From JAGNRR01 sp964389575 (GTDB taxonomy: Bacteria; Bacteroidota; Bacteroidia; Chitinophagales; Chitinophagaceae): 38,037 nucleotides of DNA. The translations under genes and the position numbers were made by a program. A model generated the notes under the pieces. That model was given only the letters and a program-made list of their open reading frames with translations. It did not search any database and was not told the DNA's origin. Location of the stretch: contig CAYMFF010000021.1 in assembly GCA_964389575.1 (NCBI GenBank), forward strand, positions 1 to 38,037. The letters run 5' to 3'. Shown here piece after piece: positions 15,048 through 23,778 of this stretch (position 1 is its first letter; each line of letters starts with the position of its first letter).

Positions 15048-16823
15048 TTGAAGAAATTTTTTATTACTCTTTCTGTTTTATTATCCCTTTCACAGATGCA
15101 AGGTGTAGCGCAGTCTATGTCCAAAATGGATAGTCTACGCTTCAAGCAAGAGTTAAAAAGAAAAGCTGACAGCACAAGAGTTTCTCTTAGAAAGATAGCT
15201 ATCAAAAAAAGGCAAGATTCGATGGCCGTAGTTATAAAACTTAGACAAGCAGAACGCTTGCGAAAAGCCGATAGCACTAGAGAAGTTAAAAGAAAAATCC
15301 GAGAAGCAGACCGTAAAAGAAATAAAGAATTTGTACTTCGAAAAAAACAACGAGAACGAATTAGAGACAGTATTGCCATAGCTAGTAAAAAAGCGGCAGC
15401 GGCTCGAAAGGCTTATTTAAAAAAGAAAAAGAAGCTGAAAAATAAATTAGTATCAAAGAAGAAAGATGCATCTCAAGGAAAAGAAAAAACAAAGAATACC
15501 AATAAGCTTCCAAAGAAAAAAGTAGCTACTCATCAAAAGAAACCGAAAAAGGAAAAGATAAAGAAGCCAAGAAAGAAAAGAAGAAAGGACATTTCTATTG
15601 TAACAAAGAACGAGAAAAAGAAAAAAGAAAAAAAGACACCTCTTGCGAAACCGAAGAAGAAAGCAGCTCGTGTAAAAAAGGAAAAGAAAAAAACGGTTAA
15701 AAATCCGACAAAAAAAATTGTAAAAAAGAGCAAACAAGTTGATCAAAAAAAGAAGCTGAAAGTCAACAAGAAACAGCAGTCCTTACCTAAAAAGAAAAAG
15801 ACTAAAATTGTAAAAAAAGAAACTAGTCCAGACAAACTGCCAATTAAACAAGAATTACAATCTTCAATATATCCTGATTATTACGCGAACCCAGTCGTAA
15901 GAAAAAGAATAAAACGAATGTTGCCTCCAGAAAAAAAGAAGTCATTTTTTGCCTTCCAGTTTGGACAATCTGGTTATCTGGGCGACCTTGGTGGAGGCAG
16001 TAGCAATGAAAACAATCCGTTGAGGCATATTGATTTTAAGGAGAATAAGTTCTTCTATGGCTTTAGCTATTCGCATATCAGAAAAGAGGCCGTTGGAGTT
16101 CGATTGAGCTATGTTTTCGGACAAATAGCCGGAAGCGATAAAAATACTTTTTTTGAAGATGTAAACGACCCTGCCTATAGTCGTTTTGTTAGGAATTTAG
16201 ATTTCAAATCGACTATTAGCGAAGGTTCTATTATGGCTGAAATTTACCCATTTAAATTCTTTTCATACGAAAAGAAACTGCACAACAGCTACTTTCAACC
16301 TTACGGCTTGATTGGGATTGGTCGATATTCGTTTAACCCCCAAGGATCAATTTTCGATCCAATTTTAGAAGAAGATGTTTGGATTGACTTACAGCCGTTA
16401 TCGCTTGAAGGACAGGGATTCACAGAATATCCTAATCGAGAAGTTTATAAACTTTCGCAGTGGAATATGCCCTTTGGCATAGGGTTAAAATATGAAATCA
16501 GTCAAACAGTTTCTGCAGGTTTTGAGTATGTTGGACGGATCTTAAATACCGATTATCTAGATGATTTAAGCACTCTATATATTGAGCCCGATTTATTTGA
16601 TAAATATCTCACACCCGAGAATGCAACCTTGGCAAAAATGCTCAATAATAAATCTAAACTAATTGATGCTAATAGAGCATTTCGTCCTGGACAACAACGA
16701 GGTAATATCAACAATAACGATTTTTACTTTTCACTTTCTGCTCGTGTAATTGTTAAGCTCAGCAAGAATAAAAAAAAGAAACAAGCTTTGTTCAAGTATG
16801 ATGATAATGAGATTTGTGAGTAA
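15048..16823 (+). CDS. lysine-rich periplasmic segment fused to outer-membrane beta-barrel (DUF6089-like)
   Basis: A 591-residue exported protein. I take the second of two tandem TTG codons (15045, 15048) as start because it gives the standard signal MKKFFITLSVLLSLSQMQGVAQ. Residues about 24-124 look helical and charged with recurring (R/K)xDS units. Residues about 125-258 are an extreme lysine tract (62 Lys in 134 by my count, many KKK runs). From about 290 comes a beta-barrel: 'FFAFQFGQSGYLGDLGGG', 'YFQPYGLIGIGRYSFNPQG', 'PFGIGLKYEISQTVSAGFEY', ending 'FSLSARVIVKL' plus a short basic tail. The barrel resembles Bacteroidota DUF6089 proteins. The Lys tract would face the periplasm and could bind peptidoglycan or lipid A phosphates; that is inference. 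Confidence 0.8.
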   Translation: MKKFFITLSVLLSLSQMQGVAQSMSKMDSLRFKQELKRKADSTRVSLRKIAIKKRQDSMAVVIKLRQAERLRKADSTREVKRKIREADRKRNKEFVLRKKQRERIRDSIAIASKKAAAARKAYLKKKKKLKNKLVSKKKDASQGKEKTKNTNKLPKKKVATHQKKPKKEKIKKPRKKRRKDISIVTKNEKKKKEKKTPLAKPKKKAARVKKEKKKTVKNPTKKIVKKSKQVDQKKKLKVNKKQQSLPKKKKTKIVKKETSPDKLPIKQELQSSIYPDYYANPVVRKRIKRMLPPEKKKSFFAFQFGQSGYLGDLGGGSSNENNPLRHIDFKENKFFYGFSYSHIRKEAVGVRLSYVFGQIAGSDKNTFFEDVNDPAYSRFVRNLDFKSTISEGSIMAEIYPFKFFSYEKKLHNSYFQPYGLIGIGRYSFNPQGSIFDPILEEDVWIDLQPLSLEGQGFTEYPNREVYKLSQWNMPFGIGLKYEISQTVSAGFEYVGRILNTDYLDDLSTLYIEPDLFDKYLTPENATLAKMLNNKSKLIDANRAFRPGQQRGNINNNDFYFSLSARVIVKLSKNKKKKQALFKYDDNEICE

Positions 16824-16830
16824 TCCAAAT

Positions 16831-16838
16831 TATATTTG
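16831..16838 (+). promoter_or_regulatory. consensus -7 box upstream of leuS
   Basis: TATATTTG matches TAnnTTTG exactly, 29 bases before the leuS ATG. The nearest TTTG upstream (16813-16816) is 14 bases away, shorter than usual, so the -33 element is doubtful. Confidence 0.4.
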
Positions 16839-16867
16839 ACAATTGAAAATTCTAAAAATTAATCACT

Positions 16868-19603
16868 ATGCAATATGACTTTTCGGCTATTGAAACGAAA
16901 TGGCAGAAAAAATGGGATAAAGACGCGGTTTACAAAGTAAACGAGGATGCTTCCAGACCGAAATGTTACGTCCTTGATATGTTTCCCTACCCTTCAGGAT
17001 CAGGCTTACATGTTGGGCATCCGCTAGGTTATATTGCCTCAGATATATATGCCCGATACAAAAGATTAAAAGGATTTAATGTTTTACACCCAATGGGCTT
17101 TGACGCTTTCGGCTTGCCGGCAGAACAATACGCCATAGAAACTGGCCAACACCCTGCCAAAACCACCGAAGAAAATATTGCACGCTATAAAAAACAACTG
17201 GCCAAAATTGGTTTCTGCTACGACTGGTCTCGTGAAGTCAACACCTCAAAACCTGAGTATTATAAATGGACCCAATGGATTTTTCTTCAACTATTCAATA
17301 GTTATTATGATAAAGCTGAGGACAAAGCAAAACCAATTGGCGAACTAGTTGCCAAATTTGAAAAGGAAGGTTTTTCTAATGAAGAAAATTCATTTTCTGA
17401 AACAGAGTGGCAATCTTTCACCCATAAAGAGAAGGAAGAAATTCTTATGAACTTTAGACTTGCTTTCCGCAAAACTAGTTATGTAAACTGGTGTGAAGCG
17501 CTAGGAACTGTTCTGGCCAATGATGAAGTTGTAAATGGTGTATCAGAAAGAGGCGGACATCCTGTAGAGCGAAAAGAAATGATGCAATGGTTTCTTAGGA
17601 TTTCTAGTTATGCCAATCGGCTTTTAAATGACCTTGAAAATGTAGATTTTCCTGAGCCATTAAAAGATATGCAACGCAATTGGATAGGAAAAAGTGAAGG
17701 AGCAATTGTAAGTTTTAATCTCCTGGTCTCAAATCATTCGGTAGAAGTTTATACAACCAGGCCGGACACAATCTTTGGGAGCTCCTTTTTAGTCTTAGCG
17801 CCTGAGCATGAATTGGTTCAGCAAATTGTAAGTCAGGAGCAACAAAAGAATATTAACGCTTACATTGCTAAAACGAGTCGACGTTCGGAAAGAGAGCGAA
17901 TGGCTGAAACAAAAAATATTAGTGGTTGTTTTACAGGAGCATATGCCGAACACCCTTTCACTAAAGAAAAATTACCTGTTTGGATTGCAGATTATGTTCT
18001 GGCTCATTATGGCACAGGTGCAATAATGGCCGTACCATCAGGTGATGAAAGAGACTTTGCATTTGCTAATCACTTCGAAATTCCTATTCCTAATATTTTT
18101 AAGGAAACTGATATTTCTAGCGCGGCTTGCACGGATAAAAATATTGAATTAATTAATTCAGACTTTCTTACAGGCACATCGGGTCATATTGCATTTCAAA
18201 AGGCATTAGAAAAATTAAGTACTAACCAATGCGGTTACAAAAAGGTAAATTACAAAATGCGCGATGCTGGCTTCAGTCGACAACGCTATTGGGGTGAGCC
18301 ATTTCCTATTCGATATAATAAGGACGGCAGTATAGAAGCTGAAGAACTTCCTCACATATTACCAAAAATTGATTCTTATGATCGCGGTCCTGAAGGAAAA
18401 GGTCCTTTGGCGCACTTAAGCGATTGGATGAATATAGGAGGTAGTATTCGAGAAACTGATACTATGCCGGGATACGCAGGAAGCAGTTGGTACTACTTGC
18501 GCTATATGGACCCTAAAAACGAAAGTGAGTTTTGTAGTAAAGAAAAATCTGATTATTGGAATCAAGTAGACCTTTATGTTGGTGGTGCAGAACATGCAGT
18601 AGGCCATTTATTATACTCACGTTTCTGGTGTAAAGTGCTAAGTGATTTAGGATTCATTTCTTTTAATGAGCCGTATAAGAAACTAGTGAATCAAGGAATG
18701 ATTCAAGGTAATTCAAGAATTATATATCGAATAGCGGGAGAGAACAAATTCGTAAGTGCGGGATTAATTGCAGATTACAAGGTAGAAAGTTTACATGTAG
18801 ATCTTTCACTTTGTGATGGTTTGGAATTGGATATTGCCGCCCTGCGTAAATGGCGAAATCAATTTGCCGATTCAGAATTTATTTTAGAAAATGATAAATT
18901 TATCTGTGGACAACAGATAGAAAAAATGAGTAAACGTTTGCATAATGTGGTCAATCCAGATGATATTATAACGCAATTCGGTGCTGATACTTTCAGAATG
19001 TATGAAATGTTCTTGGGACCTATTGAAGACAGTAAACCATGGGACACAAAAGGAATTGAAGGCGTTCACCGTTTTTTAAAGAAGCTTTGGAGATTATTTC
19101 ATAATGATGAAAAAATAGAGACAAGTGATAAAGAAGCCACAAAAGAAGAGCTTAAAATTTTGCATCAAACAATAGAAAAGGTTGAGAAAGCAACAGAAAG
19201 TTTTTCATTGAATACAGCAGTTAGTCAATTCATGATATGTGTAAACGAGCTGTCTCAAATGAAGTGCAATAAAAAATCTATTTTAGAAAACGTATTGATT
19301 CTTCTTTCTCCTTATGCTCCCCATATCTCGCAAGAACTTTGGGATTGTCTCGGAAACGACAATTATGTAATAAATGCTACATACCCTTTATTAAATAAAT
19401 CATATTTAGTAGAAGATGAAACAACTTACCCAATTGCCATTAATGGCAAAAGAAAAATGGAACTAAAACTACCCGCAGAGATAGAAGAAGTTGACGCTAA
19501 AAACATTGTTCTTAATCATGATGATGTTCAAAAACTAATTAGTGATAAAATTATTCGAAAATTCATTTTTGTAAAAGGTAGAATGATAAATATTGTTGTA
19601 TAG
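16868..19603 (+). CDS. leuS: leucyl-tRNA synthetase
   Basis: LeuRS, 911 residues. The class I HIGH motif is H48-V-G-H51 in 'YPSGSGLHVGHPLGY', and the KMSKS loop is K686-M-S-K-R690. The CP1 editing domain is present with 'TTRPDTIFGSSFLVLAPEHE' and 'GTGAIMAVPSGDERDFAFA', which keeps the Asp used in editing. 'AEHAVGHLLYSRFW' and the C-terminal anticodon-binding helices follow. As in other Bacteroidota enzymes there is an insertion before KMSKS (about 615-680, from 'NQGMIQGNSRIIYRI'). No key residue looks missing. It appears to be a single-gene unit with its own -7 box. Confidence 0.97.
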   Translation: MQYDFSAIETKWQKKWDKDAVYKVNEDASRPKCYVLDMFPYPSGSGLHVGHPLGYIASDIYARYKRLKGFNVLHPMGFDAFGLPAEQYAIETGQHPAKTTEENIARYKKQLAKIGFCYDWSREVNTSKPEYYKWTQWIFLQLFNSYYDKAEDKAKPIGELVAKFEKEGFSNEENSFSETEWQSFTHKEKEEILMNFRLAFRKTSYVNWCEALGTVLANDEVVNGVSERGGHPVERKEMMQWFLRISSYANRLLNDLENVDFPEPLKDMQRNWIGKSEGAIVSFNLLVSNHSVEVYTTRPDTIFGSSFLVLAPEHELVQQIVSQEQQKNINAYIAKTSRRSERERMAETKNISGCFTGAYAEHPFTKEKLPVWIADYVLAHYGTGAIMAVPSGDERDFAFANHFEIPIPNIFKETDISSAACTDKNIELINSDFLTGTSGHIAFQKALEKLSTNQCGYKKVNYKMRDAGFSRQRYWGEPFPIRYNKDGSIEAEELPHILPKIDSYDRGPEGKGPLAHLSDWMNIGGSIRETDTMPGYAGSSWYYLRYMDPKNESEFCSKEKSDYWNQVDLYVGGAEHAVGHLLYSRFWCKVLSDLGFISFNEPYKKLVNQGMIQGNSRIIYRIAGENKFVSAGLIADYKVESLHVDLSLCDGLELDIAALRKWRNQFADSEFILENDKFICGQQIEKMSKRLHNVVNPDDIITQFGADTFRMYEMFLGPIEDSKPWDTKGIEGVHRFLKKLWRLFHNDEKIETSDKEATKEELKILHQTIEKVEKATESFSLNTAVSQFMICVNELSQMKCNKKSILENVLILLSPYAPHISQELWDCLGNDNYVINATYPLLNKSYLVEDETTYPIAINGKRKMELKLPAEIEEVDAKNIVLNHDDVQKLISDKIIRKFIFVKGRMINIVV

Positions 19604-19672
19604 TTTAATCTTTTGTGAAAACTCTTGAGACTCAACCTATAGAATGTATTTTAGAGTTTCAATTCTAACATC

Positions 19673-20356
19673 ATTTTACGTAAAATAATATATACCGCTT
19701 CTTTACTGGCGCTTGTTCATAATACTACTTATGGTCAATCGAAAATACAGGGAAAAGTTATTGATATGAACAATCTGCCTTTGGACAGCGTAATTATCAG
19801 GAATATTCATTCTGATCAAAAAATTCAAACTGCATCTGATGGACTATTTGATATAATAGTTAAGAATGGTGAACTTCTAGAATTCGAAAAAAGGACATAC
19901 CAAAAATTAAGGGTACGAATAGTAAACGAAAAAGAGCCTAGCTATTATATCTTAAACATGCAATTAAAGCGTCCACTGGTTGACGTAAAAGGCTATTTAT
20001 TGGCCTATCAACTAGATAGTCTAAAATTTGATAAAATCTATGGCATTCTTGTAAATGGTGAAAGAATAGAAGACGTTAATATGAAATCGCTACCGTTAGC
20101 CGCATTAAGTAAACAAAATAGAGAAAAATGGGCTTTTCAACGCATGTACGATAAATGGCAACGTGAAAAATATATTGACTTCGTATTTAATGAAAAACTT
20201 GTAGAGAAAATTACTTATCTCAAAGGAAATGACTTGCGCCGATTTATGAGTCTTTATAGACCCAATGCAAGCTTTTTGCGTGGCGCAACTGAGTATGAAT
20301 ACTTAGAATACATCAAGAAATCATTTTTACAATTTCAGAAACAAGGTAAATACTAA
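19673..20356 (+). CDS. secreted protein with carboxypeptidase-regulatory-like domain, non-standard start or frameshift
   Basis: The first ATG (19766) would cut into a domain. In the same frame upstream I read a good signal peptide (LRKIIYTASLLALVHNTTYG, then Q) and the start of a CarboxypepD-regulatory-like beta-sandwich (KIQGKVIDMNNLPLDSVIIR). No ATG, GTG or TTG exists between the in-frame TAG at 19652 and 19766. An ATT at 19673 gives MLRKIIYT..., about 227 residues. Alternatively the ATG at 19644 joins the frame if one T is missing in the TTTT at 19674-19677. The later part (about 80-227) is unrecognised and charged, with 'REKWAFQRMYDKWQREKYID' and 'YEYLEYIKKSFLQF'. Related Bacteroidota exported proteins often have this layout, function unknown. 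Confidence 0.65.
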   Translation: MLRKIIYTASLLALVHNTTYGQSKIQGKVIDMNNLPLDSVIIRNIHSDQKIQTASDGLFDIIVKNGELLEFEKRTYQKLRVRIVNEKEPSYYILNMQLKRPLVDVKGYLLAYQLDSLKFDKIYGILVNGERIEDVNMKSLPLAALSKQNREKWAFQRMYDKWQREKYIDFVFNEKLVEKITYLKGNDLRRFMSLYRPNASFLRGATEYEYLEYIKKSFLQFQKQGKY

Positions 20357-20390
20357 ACCTTAGATATTTAAATCTTACTCTGCATTTTTA

Positions 20391-20506
20391 GGTTGACTAT
20401 TTTATGCAGTGAGCTAAGCCTAATTAATATTGAGCAATCAGTTATGATTTGATTATGGCATTACGAGTAGTTCTTGCAATAACAACTCTTAGCTGTCTAG
20501 TCAACC
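20391..20506. repeat. imperfect inverted-repeat element, possible structured RNA or MITE remnant
   Basis: GGTTGACTA (20391-20399) and TAGTCAACC (20498-20506) are perfect inverted repeats 98 bases apart. Inside them AGCTAAG (20412-20418) and CTTAGCT (20488-20494) also pair. No reading frame and no clear target-site duplication were found. This fills most of the 210 bases between two convergent genes. Confidence 0.4.
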
Positions 20507-20514
20507 CCGAACAT

Positions 20515-20543
20515 AAAAAAATCGCCACTCATTTGAGTGGCGA
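20515..20543 (-). terminator. rho-independent terminator of ompA-family gene
   Basis: TCGCCACTCA (20522-20531) and TGAGTGGCGA (20534-20543) form a ten-base perfect stem. On the minus strand it is followed by seven T (A-run 20515-20521). It lies about 23 bases after the stop of the ompA-family gene. Confidence 0.9.
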
Positions 20544-20566
20544 CTAAATATTTGCAAAAAGTTATA

Positions 20567-22243
20567 TTATCTCTTAAGATTTGGGAAAGGAGGAGGCGTG
20601 TTACTTGGCCCAGTTTCTCCATCTCCAGCTGCACGATAGTCAACTGCATTTGGATTACCGCCTAAACCATACTGCATAATGAAACGACCACGATCTACAC
20701 CGTTTCGGTCAACCATATAATTGATTACAGCATTTGCACGATCCCAAGAACGTTGTTGAGCTACTTTAGAACTACTTCCGTTACCCATTACTACAACTTT
20801 ACAGTTTGGATTGCTTCTCATTGAGTTAGCAAGATTATTCAATTGATTCTTAGCAGAAGAGCTCAATGAACGAGATCCACCAGAGAACATTACTGATCCA
20901 TTACCTATAGAACCGCAACCTACAACAGGTCCGTTCTTACAACATTCTGGATCTGGACATTTACCAATACCGTCTGCATCAGAAGGCTGACACTCAGTAG
21001 GAGTAATTAATTGCTTGTCTTTATAGTCAGCTACACCGTCACCATCAGTATCTAATGGACAACCATGAGTATCAACCGCTACACCACCAGGAGTATCTCC
21101 ACAACGATCGTAACAATCAGAAACACCGTCACCATCTTTATCAGCATCACATTTTCCAACCGGATTGCCTACAGTAGCTAAACCATTATACATGAATTCG
21201 TTAGGATTAACCCACCATAGAGGAGCAACAGCATTGTTACCAAGATTAACACCTATTCCTAAAGAAAGGTAGTTGATATTGTCAAAATCACGAGTCAATG
21301 CATCATGATCTTGATTCTGCCATCTCTGACCATCAACCAAATCATCCATTGTAAATATTACTTTATCCTCAAGACTCAAAGAAACTCTTTTTCCTAATCT
21401 CCAAGAAATTCCAAGACCTACGTTAGCTGTTGGACGGAATGTGTAGTCATTATACCAACCACGATTACCGTGTCTTTCAGCTGGAGATTCATACTCTCCG
21501 TCTAAAGCATTTTTCAAAGCAGTTCTGATGTCTTTTCTTTTCTCGAAAATGTGACCATTTGAAGGCGCTTGATTATTAGCTTGAATATCGGCAAAATCAT
21601 TAATGTAGGTATTATCTCCATTCTTAACATCATTATTAGCCTGATACAATAAACCTCCAATACCACCTAGAGCATATAAAGACATTTTGTTAGACCCTTT
21701 ATGATATCGGATATTATTTAAGGCTGCAATTGCATCCAACGATAACTGACGAACTTTTGTATGATAGTTATAATATGCATTTCGGTAACCTTCTCTTTTC
21801 CAAGGGTTACCGTTTACACCAGTATTGGCTGACAAATGACCGTTGGCCATTTCGTAATTCATACCACTAGCAGAGCCGTGTAGATATTGCAATCTTGTAG
21901 AGATTACATACCCCCAAGCCTTTCTAACATTAATCCCAAAAGCTAAGGTTTTAATTGGATCCACTGCTTGATTAAAAATGTTACTAGATCGAACATCGCC
22001 CGAAACATTTAAAGCACCAAATGAAAGACCAACCTCCCACTGATTTCTTGGTTTAGATGGATACAAGTAACGATTGTTCATAAAATCGCTTTGTTGATCC
22101 ATTCTTTTTTCTGGAATAAGACTACTATCTGTGTAGTCGTAGCTCGTAAGGTTGTAAACACCTGAGCTTTGTGCATTTACCTGTGTAAAACTGAACAAGG
22201 TAAAGATGCTTGCTAAAACTATTAAGTACTTTTTGCTAGCCAT
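20567..22243 (-). CDS. OmpA-family outer-membrane protein with TSP type-3 repeats
   Basis: A 558-residue protein: signal peptide (MASKKYLIVLASIFTLFSFTQVNAQ); N-terminal beta-barrel region about 60-350; thrombospondin type-3 Ca-binding repeats about 370-430 (DADKDGDGVSDCYDRCGDTP, DTDGDGVADYKD); and a C-terminal OmpA-like domain about 445-530. In that domain the usual 'GHTD' is 'GNGS' and 'LSxxRAxxV' is 'RSWDRANAV', so the Arg that contacts diaminopimelate is kept but the partner Asp seems absent. A strong promoter and a strong terminator flank it, suggesting a highly expressed single gene. The Pro-rich end (TGPSNTPPPFPNLKR) is not part of the domain. It likely links outer membrane to cell wall, though with altered ligand contacts. 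Confidence 0.9.
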   Translation of the reverse strand: MASKKYLIVLASIFTLFSFTQVNAQSSGVYNLTSYDYTDSSLIPEKRMDQQSDFMNNRYLYPSKPRNQWEVGLSFGALNVSGDVRSSNIFNQAVDPIKTLAFGINVRKAWGYVISTRLQYLHGSASGMNYEMANGHLSANTGVNGNPWKREGYRNAYYNYHTKVRQLSLDAIAALNNIRYHKGSNKMSLYALGGIGGLLYQANNDVKNGDNTYINDFADIQANNQAPSNGHIFEKRKDIRTALKNALDGEYESPAERHGNRGWYNDYTFRPTANVGLGISWRLGKRVSLSLEDKVIFTMDDLVDGQRWQNQDHDALTRDFDNINYLSLGIGVNLGNNAVAPLWWVNPNEFMYNGLATVGNPVGKCDADKDGDGVSDCYDRCGDTPGGVAVDTHGCPLDTDGDGVADYKDKQLITPTECQPSDADGIGKCPDPECCKNGPVVGCGSIGNGSVMFSGGSRSLSSSAKNQLNNLANSMRSNPNCKVVVMGNGSSSKVAQQRSWDRANAVINYMVDRNGVDRGRFIMQYGLGGNPNAVDYRAAGDGETGPSNTPPPFPNLKR

Positions 22244-22271
22244 AATTAAATTTTATAGTATTTTCAGTGGG

Positions 22272-22303
22272 CAAAAGTATCTAAGACCTTTTAATAATCA
22301 AAA
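22272..22303 (-). promoter_or_regulatory. consensus promoter of the ompA-family gene
   Basis: On the minus strand TTTTG (22303-22299), 19 bases, then TACTTTTG (22279-22272) matches both the -33 TTTG and -7 TAnnTTTG elements of Bacteroidota with standard spacing. Transcription would start about 20-25 bases before the start codon. Confidence 0.75.
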
Positions 22304-22475
22304 TAAATACGTTCTTTTTTAGATACTAAAATAATCAAGCGATTTCCTTGCAAAGGCAACTAAAATAAGGCTTCCAATAAATTATACCTTTTGAAAAGGC
22401 GAAATAATTTAAAAAAAAACGAAAAAATCCTTCCAAAAGCTACAATTCATTGAGAGTCGCGGGCATTTTGAATAA

Positions 22476-23723
22476 TTAGCTCATTTTGTTAAACTGCCAA
22501 AGAGAGTATAATGATGTAAGGGAATAAGAAATGGTCGCAACCATTGCTGCACCAATTATTCCGTAACTACGGATAACAAAATAACCTCCAACTAAAGCAA
22601 CAACAAATCCTATAATTGAAGATTTCAGATTTATATCAATTCGATTCTTCCCAGCAAAATAAGCACTCCACAAAATAGAAGGAGCGAAAATCACAACTCC
22701 TGGCAAGATATAGGGAAATACCACCAAAACAAATTCATATTGTTCACCAAAAATTATAGGTAAAAGCCATAGAGATAAAACAAACCCAATTACCGCTGCT
22801 ATAAGCGCGAATAGAAATATTTTTTTTGACCAATTATAAATGCGCTCTTTCTCGTTATTTTTTTTACCTTCTGAAATTTCAGTAAATATTACCGTATGAA
22901 ACGCATTCGGAATCAACCAAATTAACTGGCTTAGCGATACGGCTACAGCGTAAATACCTAGATCATCCTTATTAGAATCAAAAGCACTTATGAACCAAAC
23001 ATCCATTTTATAATTAAGGAATTGAATAAAATTAGCCACGTATGCCAAAAAAGCAAAGGTTACTAATGTTGATAATAATTTCTTTTGCGGAAAAGCAAAC
23101 CGAATCGTGTAATCTTGATTCGCAAGAATAGCCCGTAACGTTAACAATGTTTGAATGAATAAGACTATGAGGTTTAGAATTATAAAAAGATAAAAAAAGA
23201 TATTTGACACCGTTTCTCCAAGTAAATACAACCCGCCGTAGCCCACAAACAATAAAAAGGCAAATACTCCGCTGATTTTAGCTGAGATTGAATATTTTTT
23301 TTCGGCAATTAAGGTGGCGCTCAACATTTGATTAAATAGTAATAAAACAAAGTGCAACGTCATGCCAGCTAAAACGAAAGATCTATTTCCAAATTCGGGT
23401 AGAAAGACTTTTCCCAACGGTAAAAACCCTAATCCAAAAACAATCAAAACAAAAACAACTGCAACACATAAAACAAAGAAAAACATCTGACTTATTAAAG
23501 TTTGTTTTTCCAACTTTCTAGCGGCCACATAATGATTTATTGCAGGAGGCAAACCAAACCCCAAAGCAATGCTTCCAAAAACATACCCATTAATATATAA
23601 GGCCCACTCTCCCTGCAGTTCAGGACCCAGTAGTCGCGCTATCAAAATTATAGACAGTGCATTGCAGATTGCTGAAATTACTTGTGCCCCCGATAAAGCA
23701 GCTATGTTTTTGAGTAAACTAAT
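22476..23723 (-). CDS. Wzx/MATE-type polysaccharide flippase, start codon unclear
   Basis: A polytopic membrane protein of about 12 helices, of the oligosaccharide-flippase/polysaccharide-biosynthesis type ('IARLLGPELQGEWALYINGY', 'GLPPAINHYVAARKL', 'VSLSQLIWLIPNAFHTVIF'). These flip lipid-linked sugars for O-antigen, capsule or related polymers. The only standard start codon in frame, TTG at 23645, would remove the first helix. In frame upstream I read 'SLLKNIAALSGAQVISAICN', a typical first helix, but only ATT (23721-23723) could start it. An ATG at 23740-23742 would lead into it as MIKQRFISLLKN if one A were removed from the A5 run (T run 23733-23737). The coordinates given use the ATT. 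It follows the M13 peptidase by a short gap and is probably co-transcribed. Confidence 0.78.
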   Translation of the reverse strand: MSLLKNIAALSGAQVISAICNALSIILIARLLGPELQGEWALYINGYVFGSIALGFGLPPAINHYVAARKLEKQTLISQMFFFVLCVAVVFVLIVFGLGFLPLGKVFLPEFGNRSFVLAGMTLHFVLLLFNQMLSATLIAEKKYSISAKISGVFAFLLFVGYGGLYLLGETVSNIFFYLFIILNLIVLFIQTLLTLRAILANQDYTIRFAFPQKKLLSTLVTFAFLAYVANFIQFLNYKMDVWFISAFDSNKDDLGIYAVAVSLSQLIWLIPNAFHTVIFTEISEGKKNNEKERIYNWSKKIFLFALIAAVIGFVLSLWLLPIIFGEQYEFVLVVFPYILPGVVIFAPSILWSAYFAGKNRIDINLKSSIIGFVVALVGGYFVIRSYGIIGAAMVATISYSLTSLYSLWQFNKMS

Positions 23724-23778
23724 AAATCTTTGTTTTTATCATTTTTAAGAAGGCTCACCTTGTAGATTTAAAACAAAC

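Noticed and set aside
15153..15746. Several minus-strand frames rich in Phe and Leu opposite the lysine-rich protein
   Set aside because: They are the complement of AAA/AAG runs and only mimic membrane segments; the plus-strand frame has a signal peptide and a barrel.
19766..19768. ATG at 19766 as start of the regulatory-like secreted protein
   Set aside because: It begins inside the first beta strand and discards an in-frame signal peptide.
22387..22399. CCTTTTGAAAAGG palindrome between ompA and the flippase
   Set aside because: The loop is too small for a stable stem, and no suitable T-run follows for either gene; the rest of 22304-22475 is AT-rich without visible features.
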